Positions 52,939 through 61,498 of a DNA stretch of 64,000 nucleotides are shown here, in pieces. Below the pieces are notes generated by a model. The model saw only the letters and a program-made list of their open reading frames with translations, had not been told where the DNA came from and did no database searches. Origin of the DNA: Paraplanobispora siamensis (GTDB lineage: Bacteria > Actinomycetota > Actinomycetes > Streptosporangiales > Streptosporangiaceae); contig NZ_BOOJ01000022.1 of assembly GCF_016863175.1 (NCBI RefSeq), positions 62,001 to 126,000 on the forward strand, written 5' to 3'. Position 1 is the stretch's first letter, and each line of letters opens with the position of its first letter. Made by a program: the position numbers and the translations under genes.

Positions 52939-53769
52939 ATGCGCGTTCCCGGCCGTCCGGCGAGCCAGAGTTCCCCCGATCGCGGTCTCCTCGGCCGTGG
53001 ACCCTCGGCCCCGGGGCACGGGCCTCTCGCCGGAGGGTTCCCCGGCCACGGCATTCCGGCGGACCGCGGGCCCTCGGGTCACGGCTCGCGGGAAGGCCAC
53101 GGGCTTGGCGGGGGTCGCGTCTCCTCGGGTCGCGTCTCCTCGGGTCGCGGGCTTCCGGTGGGCCGCCTGCTGTCCCGCGGCCTCCTCGGCCGTCGCCGCC
53201 GGGTGCTCGCCGCCGTCCTGGCCGCCCTCGCCATGGCGTGTGCCGCGATCGGGCTGCGGCCGGACACCTCGTCCGTGACCGTCCTCGCGGCGGCCCGGGA
53301 CCTGCCCGGCGGCGTCCTGACCGCCGCGGACGCCGTACCCGTCGCTTTGAGGCCCGGCACCGCCCCCGACGGCGCCCTGAGACCGGGCACCCCGGTCGCC
53401 GGCCGGATGCTGGCCGGGCCCATGCGCCGGGGAGAGCCCTTCACCGACGTCCGGATGCTCGGCCCCGACCTGCTGGCCACCCACCGCCCGGGCACGGTCG
53501 CCACCCCCGTCCGGGTCGCCGACCCCGACAGCGCCCGCCTCCTGTCGCCCGGGGACACCGTGAACGTCCTGGCCTCCCCGGCCGACTGGGACGGCTCCGA
53601 ACCCGCCCGGAGCATCGCCGAGGGCGTCACGGTCCTCGCCCTGCCCGCGGACGAGTCCGGCCGCGGCGCGCTCATCGTGCTGGCCACCACGCCCGGGCAG
53701 GCGGCCGAGCTAGCCTCCGCCCAGTCCGGTGGCAGACTGTCGATCACCATGGACGCTCTACGGCGGTAA
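52939..53769 (+). CDS. SAF domain protein (RcpC/CpaB-like)
   Basis: The 276-residue protein has a Gly/Ser/Arg-rich cytoplasmic tail with direct repeats (RVSSGRVSSGRG), one hydrophobic helix (RVLAAVLAALAMACAAIGL) and a SAF domain: VTVLAAARDLPGGVLTAADAVPVALRPGTAPDGAL, AGRMLAGPMRRGEPFTDVRML. A RcpC-like tail ends it (LLSPGDTVNVLASP, LIVLATTPGQAAELASAQSGGRLSITM). CpaB/RcpC proteins help assemble Flp (tad) pili, but no tad genes lie nearby. GGAG lies 6 nt before ATG 52939. Confidence 0.8.
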   Translation: MRVPGRPASQSSPDRGLLGRGPSAPGHGPLAGGFPGHGIPADRGPSGHGSREGHGLGGGRVSSGRVSSGRGLPVGRLLSRGLLGRRRRVLAAVLAALAMACAAIGLRPDTSSVTVLAAARDLPGGVLTAADAVPVALRPGTAPDGALRPGTPVAGRMLAGPMRRGEPFTDVRMLGPDLLATHRPGTVATPVRVADPDSARLLSPGDTVNVLASPADWDGSEPARSIAEGVTVLALPADESGRGALIVLATTPGQAAELASAQSGGRLSITMDALRR

Positions 53770-53854
53770 TTCCGCCGCGCAGGGGTAATGGGACATCCAC
53801 CACATCGGAAAGACGCGTGCCCGCCGTCAATGTTCTGGGCAAGGAGTAGTGACC

Positions 53855-54280
53855 ATGCTGAGCGGATTCAAGAAGTTCCTGCTGCGGGGCAACGTGCTCG
53901 AACTGGCCGTGGCGGTGATCATCGGTGCCGCCTTCAACTCCATCGTGCAGTCGCTCGTCAAGGACGTCTTCACTCCACTGCTCGCGGCGGTCGGCGGTCA
54001 GCCTCACTTCGAGAATCTGGAGATCAAAGTGGGCGCCAGCGCGATCAGGTACGGCGTGTTCCTCAACGCGGTGATCTCGTTCCTGATCGTGGCGGCGGTC
54101 GTCTACTTCTTCATCATCACCCCCTACGAGAGGCTCACCGCCCGGTTTTCCACGCCGGAGGAGACGTCGCTGCGCGAGTGCCCGGAGTGCCTTTCCGAAA
54201 TCCCCAAGGCAGCCGTCCGCTGCTCGCACTGCACCGCGCAGATCGCCCCCATGACCGAGCCGAAGAGCGCGTCCTCCTAG
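53855..54280 (+). CDS. mscL: Large-conductance mechanosensitive channel
   Basis: This 141-residue pore protein has the N-terminal helix FKKFLLRGNVLELAVAVIIGAAFNSIVQSLVKDVFTPLL and a second helix AVISFLIVAAVVYFFIITPYERLT. It opens under high membrane tension. Unusually the C-terminus carries a zinc-ribbon-like motif, RECPECLSEIPKAAVRCSHCTAQI, in place of the usual helical bundle; this variant is common in actinobacteria. AAGGAG sits 8 nt before ATG 53855; GTG 53849 is too close to it. Confidence 0.94.
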   Translation: MLSGFKKFLLRGNVLELAVAVIIGAAFNSIVQSLVKDVFTPLLAAVGGQPHFENLEIKVGASAIRYGVFLNAVISFLIVAAVVYFFIITPYERLTARFSTPEETSLRECPECLSEIPKAAVRCSHCTAQIAPMTEPKSASS

Positions 54281-54361
54281 AGGCCCGGGAGTTCGCCGAA
54301 GGCGCGTGGAGGCCGCCGGGCTTTCTGCGGACGCCGGAGGGCGGGCGGGGTCTCTGAGGCT

Positions 54362-55474
54362 CTAGAGCAGCGACCCGATCTTCGGGTCGTACTCCCAGTG
54401 CCAGGGCTCGAAGGGGCTGACGTAGGCCCACTGCGGGTGGATCCAGCCGAACTTCTTGCCGTTCGCCTCAAGCCAGTTGAACTCCGGCGACCGGAAGTTC
54501 TGCACCCCGCCGCACAGGTCCACGGCCAGCCCCAGCCCGTGGTTGCTCCGGCCAGGTACGGCCGCCAGCCCCGGGCGCCGGTAGTACACCGACTGCTGCT
54601 CGGCCAGGCTCCGATAGCTGTCCGTCACGCACATGGGCTTGCCGAACCGCTTGCGGTAGGCCTCGTTCAGGCTGATGAACGCGAGCGCCGCGTCGGCCCG
54701 CAGCTCCTCCCCCTTCTGCTGGAGGGGGCACAGATAGAGCTTCGGGATCAGGCCGTTGGGGAAGTCCTGGAGCGAGGCCGCCCTGGTCGGATTGCAGCCT
54801 CCCGCCGCCTGACCGGACTTGTCGACCTTGACGCCCAGCTTCACCAGCGCCTGGGTCAGCGACTTGACGATCTTGTCCGAGCGCGTCTTGAGCGTCTGGA
54901 TCTCGGCGCCCATCTGGGCCTCGGCCAGCAGGCCGTCCGCCCGCAGCTCCTGCGCCTCGGTGGCGAGCCGCTCCCGTTCGGCCTGCAGGCGGCTGCTCTC
55001 CTCCAGGATCCGGTCCCGCTGGGCCACGAGCTGGGTCGTGTCGGCCATGGCCCGCAGCGTGGAGCTGTCGGAGGACCCCGACAGCAGGCTCGCCAGGTCG
55101 CCGCCGACCGGCTGCTGGTAGATCAGAGTGATGAGATCCGACAGCGGCTGCCGCACCTGGGCGAAGGCCCTCTCCGCGGCCTGCAGCTCCCGCAGCTTGG
55201 CGGTGAGCTCCTTCTGGGTGGCCTGGATCTTGGCCCGCCGCTGCTCCAGCGCCTTGGTCGCCGCCTCGAGGTCCTTGGCCGCCTTCTCCGCCTCCCGGCG
55301 GAGCTCCGTGAGGTTCACCGGGTCACGAGTGAGAACGGTCTCGGTCTCCACCTGCTGACGGGCGGGAACGGTCTTCGCCTCCACCGGCGCCCGCTCCGCG
55401 GCAGCGGTTCCCGGCAAGAGGGACGTCATCGTCGCGACGACGGCGATCAGACCCGCTGATCGACGAGGTGGCAC
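54362..55474 (-). CDS. Secreted M15 D-Ala-D-Ala carboxypeptidase-like protein with coiled coil
   Basis: The 370-residue protein has a signal peptide (GLIAVVATMTSLLPGTAAA) and a long coiled coil (residues 55-210, ELRREAEKAAKDLEAATKALEQRRAKI onward). The VanY/M15 catalytic domain shows VTDSYRSLAEQQ, SNHGLGLAVDL (SxHxxGxAxD zinc motif) and PWHWEY. It should trim the stem peptide of peptidoglycan outside the cell; the coiled coil may dock it to a division or wall complex. GGAGGG lies 8 nt before GTG 55474. Confidence 0.9.
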   Translation of the reverse strand: MPPRRSAGLIAVVATMTSLLPGTAAAERAPVEAKTVPARQQVETETVLTRDPVNLTELRREAEKAAKDLEAATKALEQRRAKIQATQKELTAKLRELQAAERAFAQVRQPLSDLITLIYQQPVGGDLASLLSGSSDSSTLRAMADTTQLVAQRDRILEESSRLQAERERLATEAQELRADGLLAEAQMGAEIQTLKTRSDKIVKSLTQALVKLGVKVDKSGQAAGGCNPTRAASLQDFPNGLIPKLYLCPLQQKGEELRADAALAFISLNEAYRKRFGKPMCVTDSYRSLAEQQSVYYRRPGLAAVPGRSNHGLGLAVDLCGGVQNFRSPEFNWLEANGKKFGWIHPQWAYVSPFEPWHWEYDPKIGSLL

Positions 55475-55637
55475 GTTCGACCCCTCCGTTTGCGAACTCG
55501 TGACCTGGGTCAGCCACGCACGCTACTACAGCTCACCGAGTGCACGAGCCAGCCTCCCACAGCCGCTATGCGCCGAACGCCCGTTTCCGGATTTTCCCGG
55601 CAAAGCTCTTACGGTCCCCCGTGGCGCCTCAGGCTTC

Positions 55638-56822
55638 TTACCGGGCCTCCTCCAGGCAGACCTCCCAGAGCCAGGTGCCCCGCCATTCCGGCGAACATCC
55701 GACGCTGACATCCACGTCCACCCCGCCCGAGACGTTGTTCACCTGTCCCTTGCCACCGGAACCGGAACCAGGGCCGGAACCAGAGCCTGAGCTGGAGCCG
55801 GAACCCTGCCCGTTCCCTCCGACACCGGGCCGCTGCCCGTTCCCGGCCCCCTGTCCGCTCCCGCCTCCGGCCGGTCCGCTCCCGCCTCCGGCCTGTCCGT
55901 TTCCAGGACCCGCCTGACCGCCTCCGAGGCCTGCCTGACCATTCCCTCCGGGCCTGGGCCCTGCCTGCCCGGATCCTCCGCCCCCAGGCCGGATCCCTCC
56001 GCTTCCGGGCCGGGTTCTCCCGTCTCCGGGTCGCTCGCCTGCCCGTACTCCGGGTTCCGCACGCCCGTCCCGCCCGTTCCCGCGACCGGCCTGCCGGGCC
56101 CCGTCGTTCCCGGCACGCCGATTCCCCCCGGATCCCGTACGGGCCTCCCCGGGCACCACCGACGGCCCGTAGGCAGACGAGCCCGCCCACACCCAAGGCC
56201 GCTTCCGGCCGCCTTCCTGCTGCTCCCGGGCTCCCCACGGGCCGACGGAGGCCCCCCACATCACATGGGGAGCCTCGCCCTCCCAGCCCGTCGTGACAGA
56301 GGGCATCCATCCGCCGTAGGCCCGATCAGGAGAGGAAGTACGGCCGGACACCGAAGCCACCGGCGGCGGCACCCGCCTCGGCTCCGTCATCACCACGCTG
56401 GCGGGCACGAGCGTGACTGGCATCATGGCGATCGTCCCGTCCCAGGGCTGCGCGCTCACGCCATGTCCGCAACCCGCCGTGCCATAACGCGAGTCCACAA
56501 CCGCCGTCCCATGGCGGGAATCCGCCGTCCCGTATGGGTGGCCTACATCCGGCGTCCCATGGCAGGAGCTCGCATCCGCCATCCCGTACGGCGAGCCCAC
56601 GTCCTTGCCACCACCCGCCGCCTCGTATCGCGCGCCTACGCTCTCCCCGCCGGCAGCCGTCCCATATCCGGTGATCGCCGTCTCGTATCCGGCGAGTTCC
56701 CCGACCAGCAGGCCACCCGCCAGCAGCGCCGGGGCGCACATCGCCGCCCCCAGCACCGCCGGCCGCACCACCCGCCGCTTCCGGCTCCGTCCCCACCGTC
56801 CTCTGATCACGAAGCGTGACAC
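55638..56822 (-). CDS. Exported Gly-rich low-complexity protein with conserved C-terminal Cys pair
   Basis: I do not recognise this 394-residue protein. A basic N-terminus and one hydrophobic segment (VLGAAMCAPALLAGGLLVGELAG) suggest export or anchoring. Residues 60-130 repeat YGTA-type units, residues 230-360 are collagen-like Gly-Asn-Gln-Ala runs (GGNGQAGLGGGQAGPGNGQAGGGSG), and the end has VNNVSGGVDVDVSVGCSPEWRGTWLWEVCLEEA with two Cys. Long Gly-X-X arrays suggest an extended surface filament. The start codon is not well supported; codon positions are strongly GC-rich. It lies upstream of the VanY-like gene. Confidence 0.6.
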   Translation of the reverse strand: MSRFVIRGRWGRSRKRRVVRPAVLGAAMCAPALLAGGLLVGELAGYETAITGYGTAAGGESVGARYEAAGGGKDVGSPYGMADASSCHGTPDVGHPYGTADSRHGTAVVDSRYGTAGCGHGVSAQPWDGTIAMMPVTLVPASVVMTEPRRVPPPVASVSGRTSSPDRAYGGWMPSVTTGWEGEAPHVMWGASVGPWGAREQQEGGRKRPWVWAGSSAYGPSVVPGEARTGSGGNRRAGNDGARQAGRGNGRDGRAEPGVRAGERPGDGRTRPGSGGIRPGGGGSGQAGPRPGGNGQAGLGGGQAGPGNGQAGGGSGPAGGGSGQGAGNGQRPGVGGNGQGSGSSSGSGSGPGSGSGGKGQVNNVSGGVDVDVSVGCSPEWRGTWLWEVCLEEAR

Positions 56823-56965
56823 TAGTCATCCCGGTACTCCCCCCACCCGCCCGCTTGCCATCCCTTTATCCCAGCTCAGCGAACCGATGACCCGCCAACT
56901 TCCCCCCACAGCCCTCCCAAGCGCGCACGAACGCTCCATTTTCGCTACTCTTACATGCAGTCCCT

Positions 56966-57038
56966 GCCTCCGTAGCTCAGGGGATAGAGCACCGCTCTCC
57001 TAAAGCGGGTGTCGCATGTTCGAATCATGCCGGGGGCA
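56966..57038 (+). tRNA. tRNA-Arg (anticodon CCT)
   Basis: A complete 73-nt cloverleaf: acceptor GCCTCCG/CGGGGGC, D arm GCTC/GAGC, anticodon stem CCGCT/AGCGG with loop CTCCTAA (anticodon CCT), T arm GCATG/CATGC, discriminator A. CCA is not encoded. The following integrase gene and the AICE identify its 3' end as the likely attachment site. Confidence 0.92.
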
Positions 57039-57300
57039 CTCTCTTGACCAGCCGCCAAGCCTCTGACCAGGGGCTCAGCGTGCGCTCTTCCAACGATCAC
57101 ATGCAGTCGAGTGCCACCGCAGGCAGCCATAGGCCAATGATCGCGAACCATGCGCGAACCAGACCCGCCAGCATTTGCCCAGGTCGTCCCAAGAATGCGA
57201 AAGCACTGAGGATCCGACTCCATGGTGCATAAGGTTGTTGAGCAGGGGAACGCCGTGTAATCGCCCACGAGAGGCGCATGCGTTCTGGGAGCATGCCAGC

Positions 57301-57882
57301 ATGCCCCCCATTGAAGCGCTAGCGATCAAGGCCGCCACGTCATCGCTTGGAACGCTCCTAAAGATGGCCAACGACGCCGGAGTGAAGAAGTCGGTGAAGC
57401 GGCAACGGAAGATCGAGACAGGTGATCGACTACTGGTAGCGGCGACCGGCTTGTGTGCCTGCGTGACGGCACACCATGTGGCGTGGGAGTCGCCGCGGTC
57501 CAAGTGGTTGACAATATTGTCGTTCATCGCCCATATCCTGCAGGGCCGAGCATGGACGGGTGAGTGGAGTGCAGGCCTCGGGAACGCCTCCCAGCAAGTC
57601 ATCGCTTGGGACACCGCTGGCGCTAGAGAGCTGATACCGGCTGTCTTGGATAAGAGCGAACGGATGGCCCTGCTCTTCCTAGAGCTGAGCATGTGCGGCG
57701 ACAAGCAGCTCGTCGCAGCCGGCTACCAGATGGCAACCACTGCGCTGGAGTTCCGTGGAGGACAGAACGATCGGCAGCGTATGGAGGCTGCGGTAGAGGT
57801 GTTCGGGATGCAGCGCGAGTGGCTCTCCCGGCCATGGTGGCGGCGGTTGGTGTGGTGGCGACGGCCGAAGGTCACAAGGTGA
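57301..57882 (+). CDS. Uncharacterised cargo protein between att and int
   Basis: I do not recognise this 193-residue protein. It is helical, with a basic N-terminal region (AGVKKSVKRQRKIETGDRLL), a mid-region SKWLTILSFIAHILQGRAWTGEW and a Trp/Arg-rich end (SRPWWRRLVWWRRPK) that might touch membrane. It is the only rightward gene between the tRNA and the integrase, the position where AICEs carry accessory genes. No ribosome binding site is evident. Codon use is less GC-biased than in core genes, which fits transfer. Confidence 0.6.
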   Translation: MPPIEALAIKAATSSLGTLLKMANDAGVKKSVKRQRKIETGDRLLVAATGLCACVTAHHVAWESPRSKWLTILSFIAHILQGRAWTGEWSAGLGNASQQVIAWDTAGARELIPAVLDKSERMALLFLELSMCGDKQLVAAGYQMATTALEFRGGQNDRQRMEAAVEVFGMQREWLSRPWWRRLVWWRRPKVTR

Positions 57883-57942
57883 ACTGAGCAAGCGGCTCGG
57901 TTTCATTACCGAGCCGTGTGCTCCCATCCGCAGAACTGCGGG

Positions 57943-59310
57943 TTACTCGTCGAGCGCTTCGGAGATCTTGCTATTAGCTCGCGCCTGCTGTCCTTCAATG
58001 CACTTCGCATAGACGCGTAAGAGAACGTCAACGCTGTGCCCCGCCCGCTTGGCCACCTCGGTAGCCGGGACTCCGGCGTTCAGCCACAGGGACACGGCGG
58101 CGTGCCGCAAGTCATACGGCCGGGCCGCGAGCGGCGAGGCGACCTGTTCGGCAGTGAGTGCCCGCCTCCGAGCCTCCTGCCAGACGCCCGAGTATGCCGA
58201 GGAGGAGAACGACTGTCCCTTGGAGGTACGGAACAGCCGCCCATCAACGGCAACGCCGTACTTCTCGATGTGCGCTTGCAGGACAGCAACCAGGACGGGC
58301 GGGATCGGGATCTCTCGTGTGTCGTCCGTGGCCCGGTGCTTCAGGCCCCGAGAGTCGTGGGTCTCCCCCGAGTTGGTCCACCGCTTGTTCGCCTGGGGGC
58401 GCGCCTTCTCAACCGTGAGCAGGCCCCAGCCTTCTTCGGGGAGGTGGCAGTTCTGACGGCGCAGGCCCGCCGCCTCCTCCGGCCGGAGCGCGGCGTAGTA
58501 CATGCACGCGAACATGCCGTGGAGCCGCCCGCCACGGGTTCGGCCAATCGCGGGCACGGCGGCCAGCAATGCACGGGCTTGTTCGGGGTTGACGACCGTA
58601 CGGGGGTCGATGGTGCCCACGGCCTTGGGCGGAGTCCACTTGACCGAGTGCAGCGGATTGGCGGGGAGCTCCTTCTGCTCCACGGCGAGTTCGAGTAGGT
58701 GGTGAAGAACCTCCCGCTTGCGGCGCACCGTATTGGCAGCGGCATCCTTGCCGATGAAAGTCATCGAGATGGCATCGAGGGCAGTCCGCACGACGCGAGG
58801 ATCTTGTAGGTCGACCAGGGGCAGCGATGCCCTCTCCAGCCAGGACAGCACCGGCACCAGGGCACGGGGCAGCTCCGCGCGTCGCTCCTCGGGCAACAGG
58901 GCGTGATTGCGCAGCACTTCGCGCATGTCGCTGTCCTTGGGCCGGTTCGGCAGGTCAGCCACCAGCGCCGGGACGAGAGACAGCAGGCCGTAGACGTCGG
59001 TCTCCCGGGTCCGCGCCGCCGAGGTACGCCACCGGTCGACTACGTAGGCCCGCGCGAACTCCAGAAACGTCGGCCCCACCGGTTGCTCAGCGGCGAGCAT
59101 CGACAACGGCAACCCGGTATCGACGTCGAACGCCTCCCCCGCCTTGGCTGCCTGCCGCAGATCGGACAGGAAGCTCTCGGCGAGGCCTTTGGTTCGAAAG
59201 CTCTTGGACTTGGGTTTACGGGCCACCGTCCAGCGCACGAGGTAGGACAGCGTCTTACGATCCTTGCGCCGCTGGATCTCCCAGAACTTCACGTCATAGC
59301 TGGTGTTCAC
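57943..59310 (-). CDS. int: Tyrosine recombinase integrase
   Basis: The 455-residue site-specific recombinase has an N-terminal SAM-like arm-binding domain. The catalytic residues are R in YYAALRPEEAAGL (about residue 277), the HxxR-type box PYDLRHAAVSLWLNAG (about 401) and the nucleophile Tyr in LLRVYAKC (about 433). It integrates the element at tRNA-Arg. GTG 59310 overlaps the stop of the excisionase gene by 4 nt. Confidence 0.93.
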   Translation of the reverse strand: MNTSYDVKFWEIQRRKDRKTLSYLVRWTVARKPKSKSFRTKGLAESFLSDLRQAAKAGEAFDVDTGLPLSMLAAEQPVGPTFLEFARAYVVDRWRTSAARTRETDVYGLLSLVPALVADLPNRPKDSDMREVLRNHALLPEERRAELPRALVPVLSWLERASLPLVDLQDPRVVRTALDAISMTFIGKDAAANTVRRKREVLHHLLELAVEQKELPANPLHSVKWTPPKAVGTIDPRTVVNPEQARALLAAVPAIGRTRGGRLHGMFACMYYAALRPEEAAGLRRQNCHLPEEGWGLLTVEKARPQANKRWTNSGETHDSRGLKHRATDDTREIPIPPVLVAVLQAHIEKYGVAVDGRLFRTSKGQSFSSSAYSGVWQEARRRALTAEQVASPLAARPYDLRHAAVSLWLNAGVPATEVAKRAGHSVDVLLRVYAKCIEGQQARANSKISEALDE

Positions 59311-59498
59311 GCCGCCTCCCGGCGAGAGTCGAGCCAGGAGAGGAGATCGCTCCGCCAGACGCGCAACTCACTGTTAGGGAGCTGAATGCATACGGGCGCA
59401 CGGCCGAGCTCACGCCAGCGGTAGAAGGTCCGTCGAGAGACGCCACCCAACTCGTCGAGGACCTGGGGGACGGTCAGAAGTTCGTCACGCCGACTCAT
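59307..59498 (-). CDS. xis: Excisionase-like helix-turn-helix protein
   Basis: This 63-residue AlpA/MerR-type HTH protein reads LLTVPQVLDELGGVSRRTFYRWRELGRAPVCIQLPNSELRVWRSDLLSWLDSRR. It sits between int and repSA with ATGA-type overlaps on both sides, the standard AICE xis position. It directs excision with the integrase. Confidence 0.9.
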   Translation of the reverse strand: MSRRDELLTVPQVLDELGGVSRRTFYRWRELGRAPVCIQLPNSELRVWRSDLLSWLDSRREAA

Positions 59499-60889
59499 CC
59501 GGCATCACCCCCGCCGCCGGCCGCCAGGACGGGTAAGGCCGTGCCGGTCAGCGCGGCGGCCAGAAGGGCGTCACCGGCCGAGTAGCCCTTGCCCGCGTAC
59601 TCCCACTCGGCGATCACGAGAACGGTGTCCTCGTCGAACAGTGGAAGCCGTCCGGTCGTGGCCGCTTCGTCCCGAACGAAGGCCGTCCGATCGGCCCGGA
59701 TATCGCCCAGGGTGATGGAGTAGTGCCGGGACCGGGTGGAGAAGTGGCCCCGGAAGCCGAGCATGTGCGCCCAATGGATCAGCCGGAGGTCGGCCAGCTC
59801 GCCGAGTTCGCCGAGGCGGAAGCATTCGGCGATGAGCCGCCGGGCGTGCTCGCGCAGCGGCAAGGCGGCCAGGTCGTCGAGTGGGCTGAGACGTCGATCC
59901 AGGGTGCTGACGCATTCGGCCGCCTTGGTGGCGTACTTGGCGATGTAGCCCGCCACCGCCTGGTCGGAGAGGCCGCCGTCCATGGTGATCGGGCGGACGT
60001 CGAGCTGATCGCCCCAGCGCAGCACTCGGGCGGGATCGTCAACCGTCGCCGGGACGGTGAAGCTCACGGCATGGACCGCATGCTCTACGGCCTCTGTCAG
60101 CGCCTCAACCGTCGCCCAGGCCGGAGGAGACGCGGCCGGTCCCGCGGGACCGTCGAGGCGGATGACGGCGTGGAAGTGGACCACGCCGCGCCGCTGGTAC
60201 TCGGCGACCTTCGCAAACGAGATCGTCAGGTGCTGGCGGAGCTCCCGCAGGGTCAGGCCCTCACTCTTGGCAAAGCGCCGGCGGAGGGCATCGGTGAAGC
60301 GCTGCCAGAGCTTCGGGGATACGGCGTTGAACAGCACGCTGCCCGCGTAGTCGTAGCAGTCGGGGCAGAGCGGTTCGCCGAGGCGGGGATCGTCGGCGCT
60401 GTGCCGGGCCGTGCAGGACATGACCTTCCCGTGCGGGCAAGTCGGAGCGTCGCGCCGGGCATGGCAAGGCAGGATCTTGCCGTCCTTCTCCCGCCGGGCG
60501 TGCACGGTGCCGAAGGACGGAGCAGTCAACGTGACGAACAGGCACGGGTGCGCGGTGACGGTGGCCGGGACGCCCTTGCCGCCGACCAGGCCCGCGCGAA
60601 TGAGTTGGTAGGTGTCGGCGCGATAGGTCTCGGCGCAGGTCGGACAGCGCGAGGCCCGCCGGGTCTTGCACGGCAGGCGAAGCACGCCGTCCGGCTCGTG
60701 GCGGGTGCTGTAGGAGTGCAGGAGTTCGCCGGTGGCCCGGTCGATGTGGTCGACGCGGCCCCGCAGGTGGATCGGCTGTCGGCATCCCCCGGTGCGGTGG
60801 ATCTGGGCGGCCCAGCGGGCATAGCGCGGATCGTTCAGGCGGGTGATCATGCCTGCGATTGCGTGCGGACGCATGTGGGTTGCGGGCAA
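59495..60889 (-). CDS. repSA: RepSA-like rolling-circle replication initiator
   Basis: The 464-residue protein contains the HUH-type motif RRGVVHFHAVIRLDG (about residue 240), the active Tyr in YIAKYATKAAE (about 316), and two zinc-knuckle-like Cys clusters (SRCPTCAETYR and LCPDCYDY). It nicks the origin to start rolling-circle replication of the excised AICE. The start is TTG 60889, with AAAGGAGG 8 nt upstream; ATG 60874 is the alternative. The stop overlaps the xis start. Confidence 0.92.
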   Translation of the reverse strand: MPATHMRPHAIAGMITRLNDPRYARWAAQIHRTGGCRQPIHLRGRVDHIDRATGELLHSYSTRHEPDGVLRLPCKTRRASRCPTCAETYRADTYQLIRAGLVGGKGVPATVTAHPCLFVTLTAPSFGTVHARREKDGKILPCHARRDAPTCPHGKVMSCTARHSADDPRLGEPLCPDCYDYAGSVLFNAVSPKLWQRFTDALRRRFAKSEGLTLRELRQHLTISFAKVAEYQRRGVVHFHAVIRLDGPAGPAASPPAWATVEALTEAVEHAVHAVSFTVPATVDDPARVLRWGDQLDVRPITMDGGLSDQAVAGYIAKYATKAAECVSTLDRRLSPLDDLAALPLREHARRLIAECFRLGELGELADLRLIHWAHMLGFRGHFSTRSRHYSITLGDIRADRTAFVRDEAATTGRLPLFDEDTVLVIAEWEYAGKGYSAGDALLAAALTGTALPVLAAGGGGDAG

Positions 60890-60985
60890 GATGGAGACCT
60901 CCTTTCGCTCGTTCGGGTGAAGGGATGGCCCCCGACCTGGCAGGCGTCTTGGCGGATGTACGGCCAGGCCGGGGGCGCCGAAGGC

Positions 60986-61144
60986 TCAGCAGAAGCCGAG
61001 GCCCTCGCAGTGGAGACAGATCTCTCCGTAGGAGTCGAGGCCGCCGCCGCCGCAGTAGCAGCAGCACCAGCGCTTGGGCTCGATCGGTGGAAACGGCTGA
61101 GGGTCTGGCGAGGTGATCGCCTCGTCGGCGAGGTCAGGCCGCAT
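60986..61144 (-). CDS. Small CXXC zinc-finger-like protein
   Basis: The 52-residue frame ends PKRWCCCYCGGGGLDSYGEICLHCEGLGFC, two CxxC pairs with Gly-rich spacing like a DnaJ-type zinc knuckle. It overlaps the stop of the upstream gene by 11 nt and lies inside the AICE operon. Small Cys-rich proteins of this kind occur between repSA and the tra genes in other AICEs. Too short for a firm family. Confidence 0.65.
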   Translation of the reverse strand: MRPDLADEAITSPDPQPFPPIEPKRWCCCYCGGGGLDSYGEICLHCEGLGFC

Positions 61145-61481
61145 CGGCGGCCTCCGGGATGACACAGCCGGAGTAACTGGTGTCGGCCGCATGCTGGGCG
61201 CGCCGGGCGGCCAGGATCGCGAGTGCCTCGTAGCCGACCGGGCCGAAAGCGAGGCGCGCCTTATGGTGACCGTAGATCGTGTCCGAGGGGTCGGGTACGG
61301 TGCCGAGCAGCGCGGCGATCCGGTCGATCTCGGCGATCATCTCGGCGTCGGTGCCCCGAGTGGGGAAGTACAGGAACGTCATGTCGTGACGGGGTACGGG
61401 AACAGCGGGGTTTGCCTCCAGGAAGGCGGCCAGGTCCCGAAGGCCCCGGATCACGGCGGTTCGGTAGTCGGTGTTGGTCAT
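61134..61481 (-). CDS. AICE-encoded conserved small protein
   Basis: A 115-residue protein opening MTNTDYRTAVIRGLRDLAAFLEANPAVPVPRHDMTFLYFP, with IAEIDRIAALLGT and HHKARLAFGPVGYEALAILA. Related small proteins are common beside DUF2637 genes in AICEs and conjugative plasmids. AAAGGAG lies 9 nt before the ATG. Function unknown. Confidence 0.75.
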   Translation of the reverse strand: MTNTDYRTAVIRGLRDLAAFLEANPAVPVPRHDMTFLYFPTRGTDAEMIAEIDRIAALLGTVPDPSDTIYGHHKARLAFGPVGYEALAILAARRAQHAADTSYSGCVIPEAADAA

Positions 61482-61498
61482 CGGTGCTTCTCCTTTCG

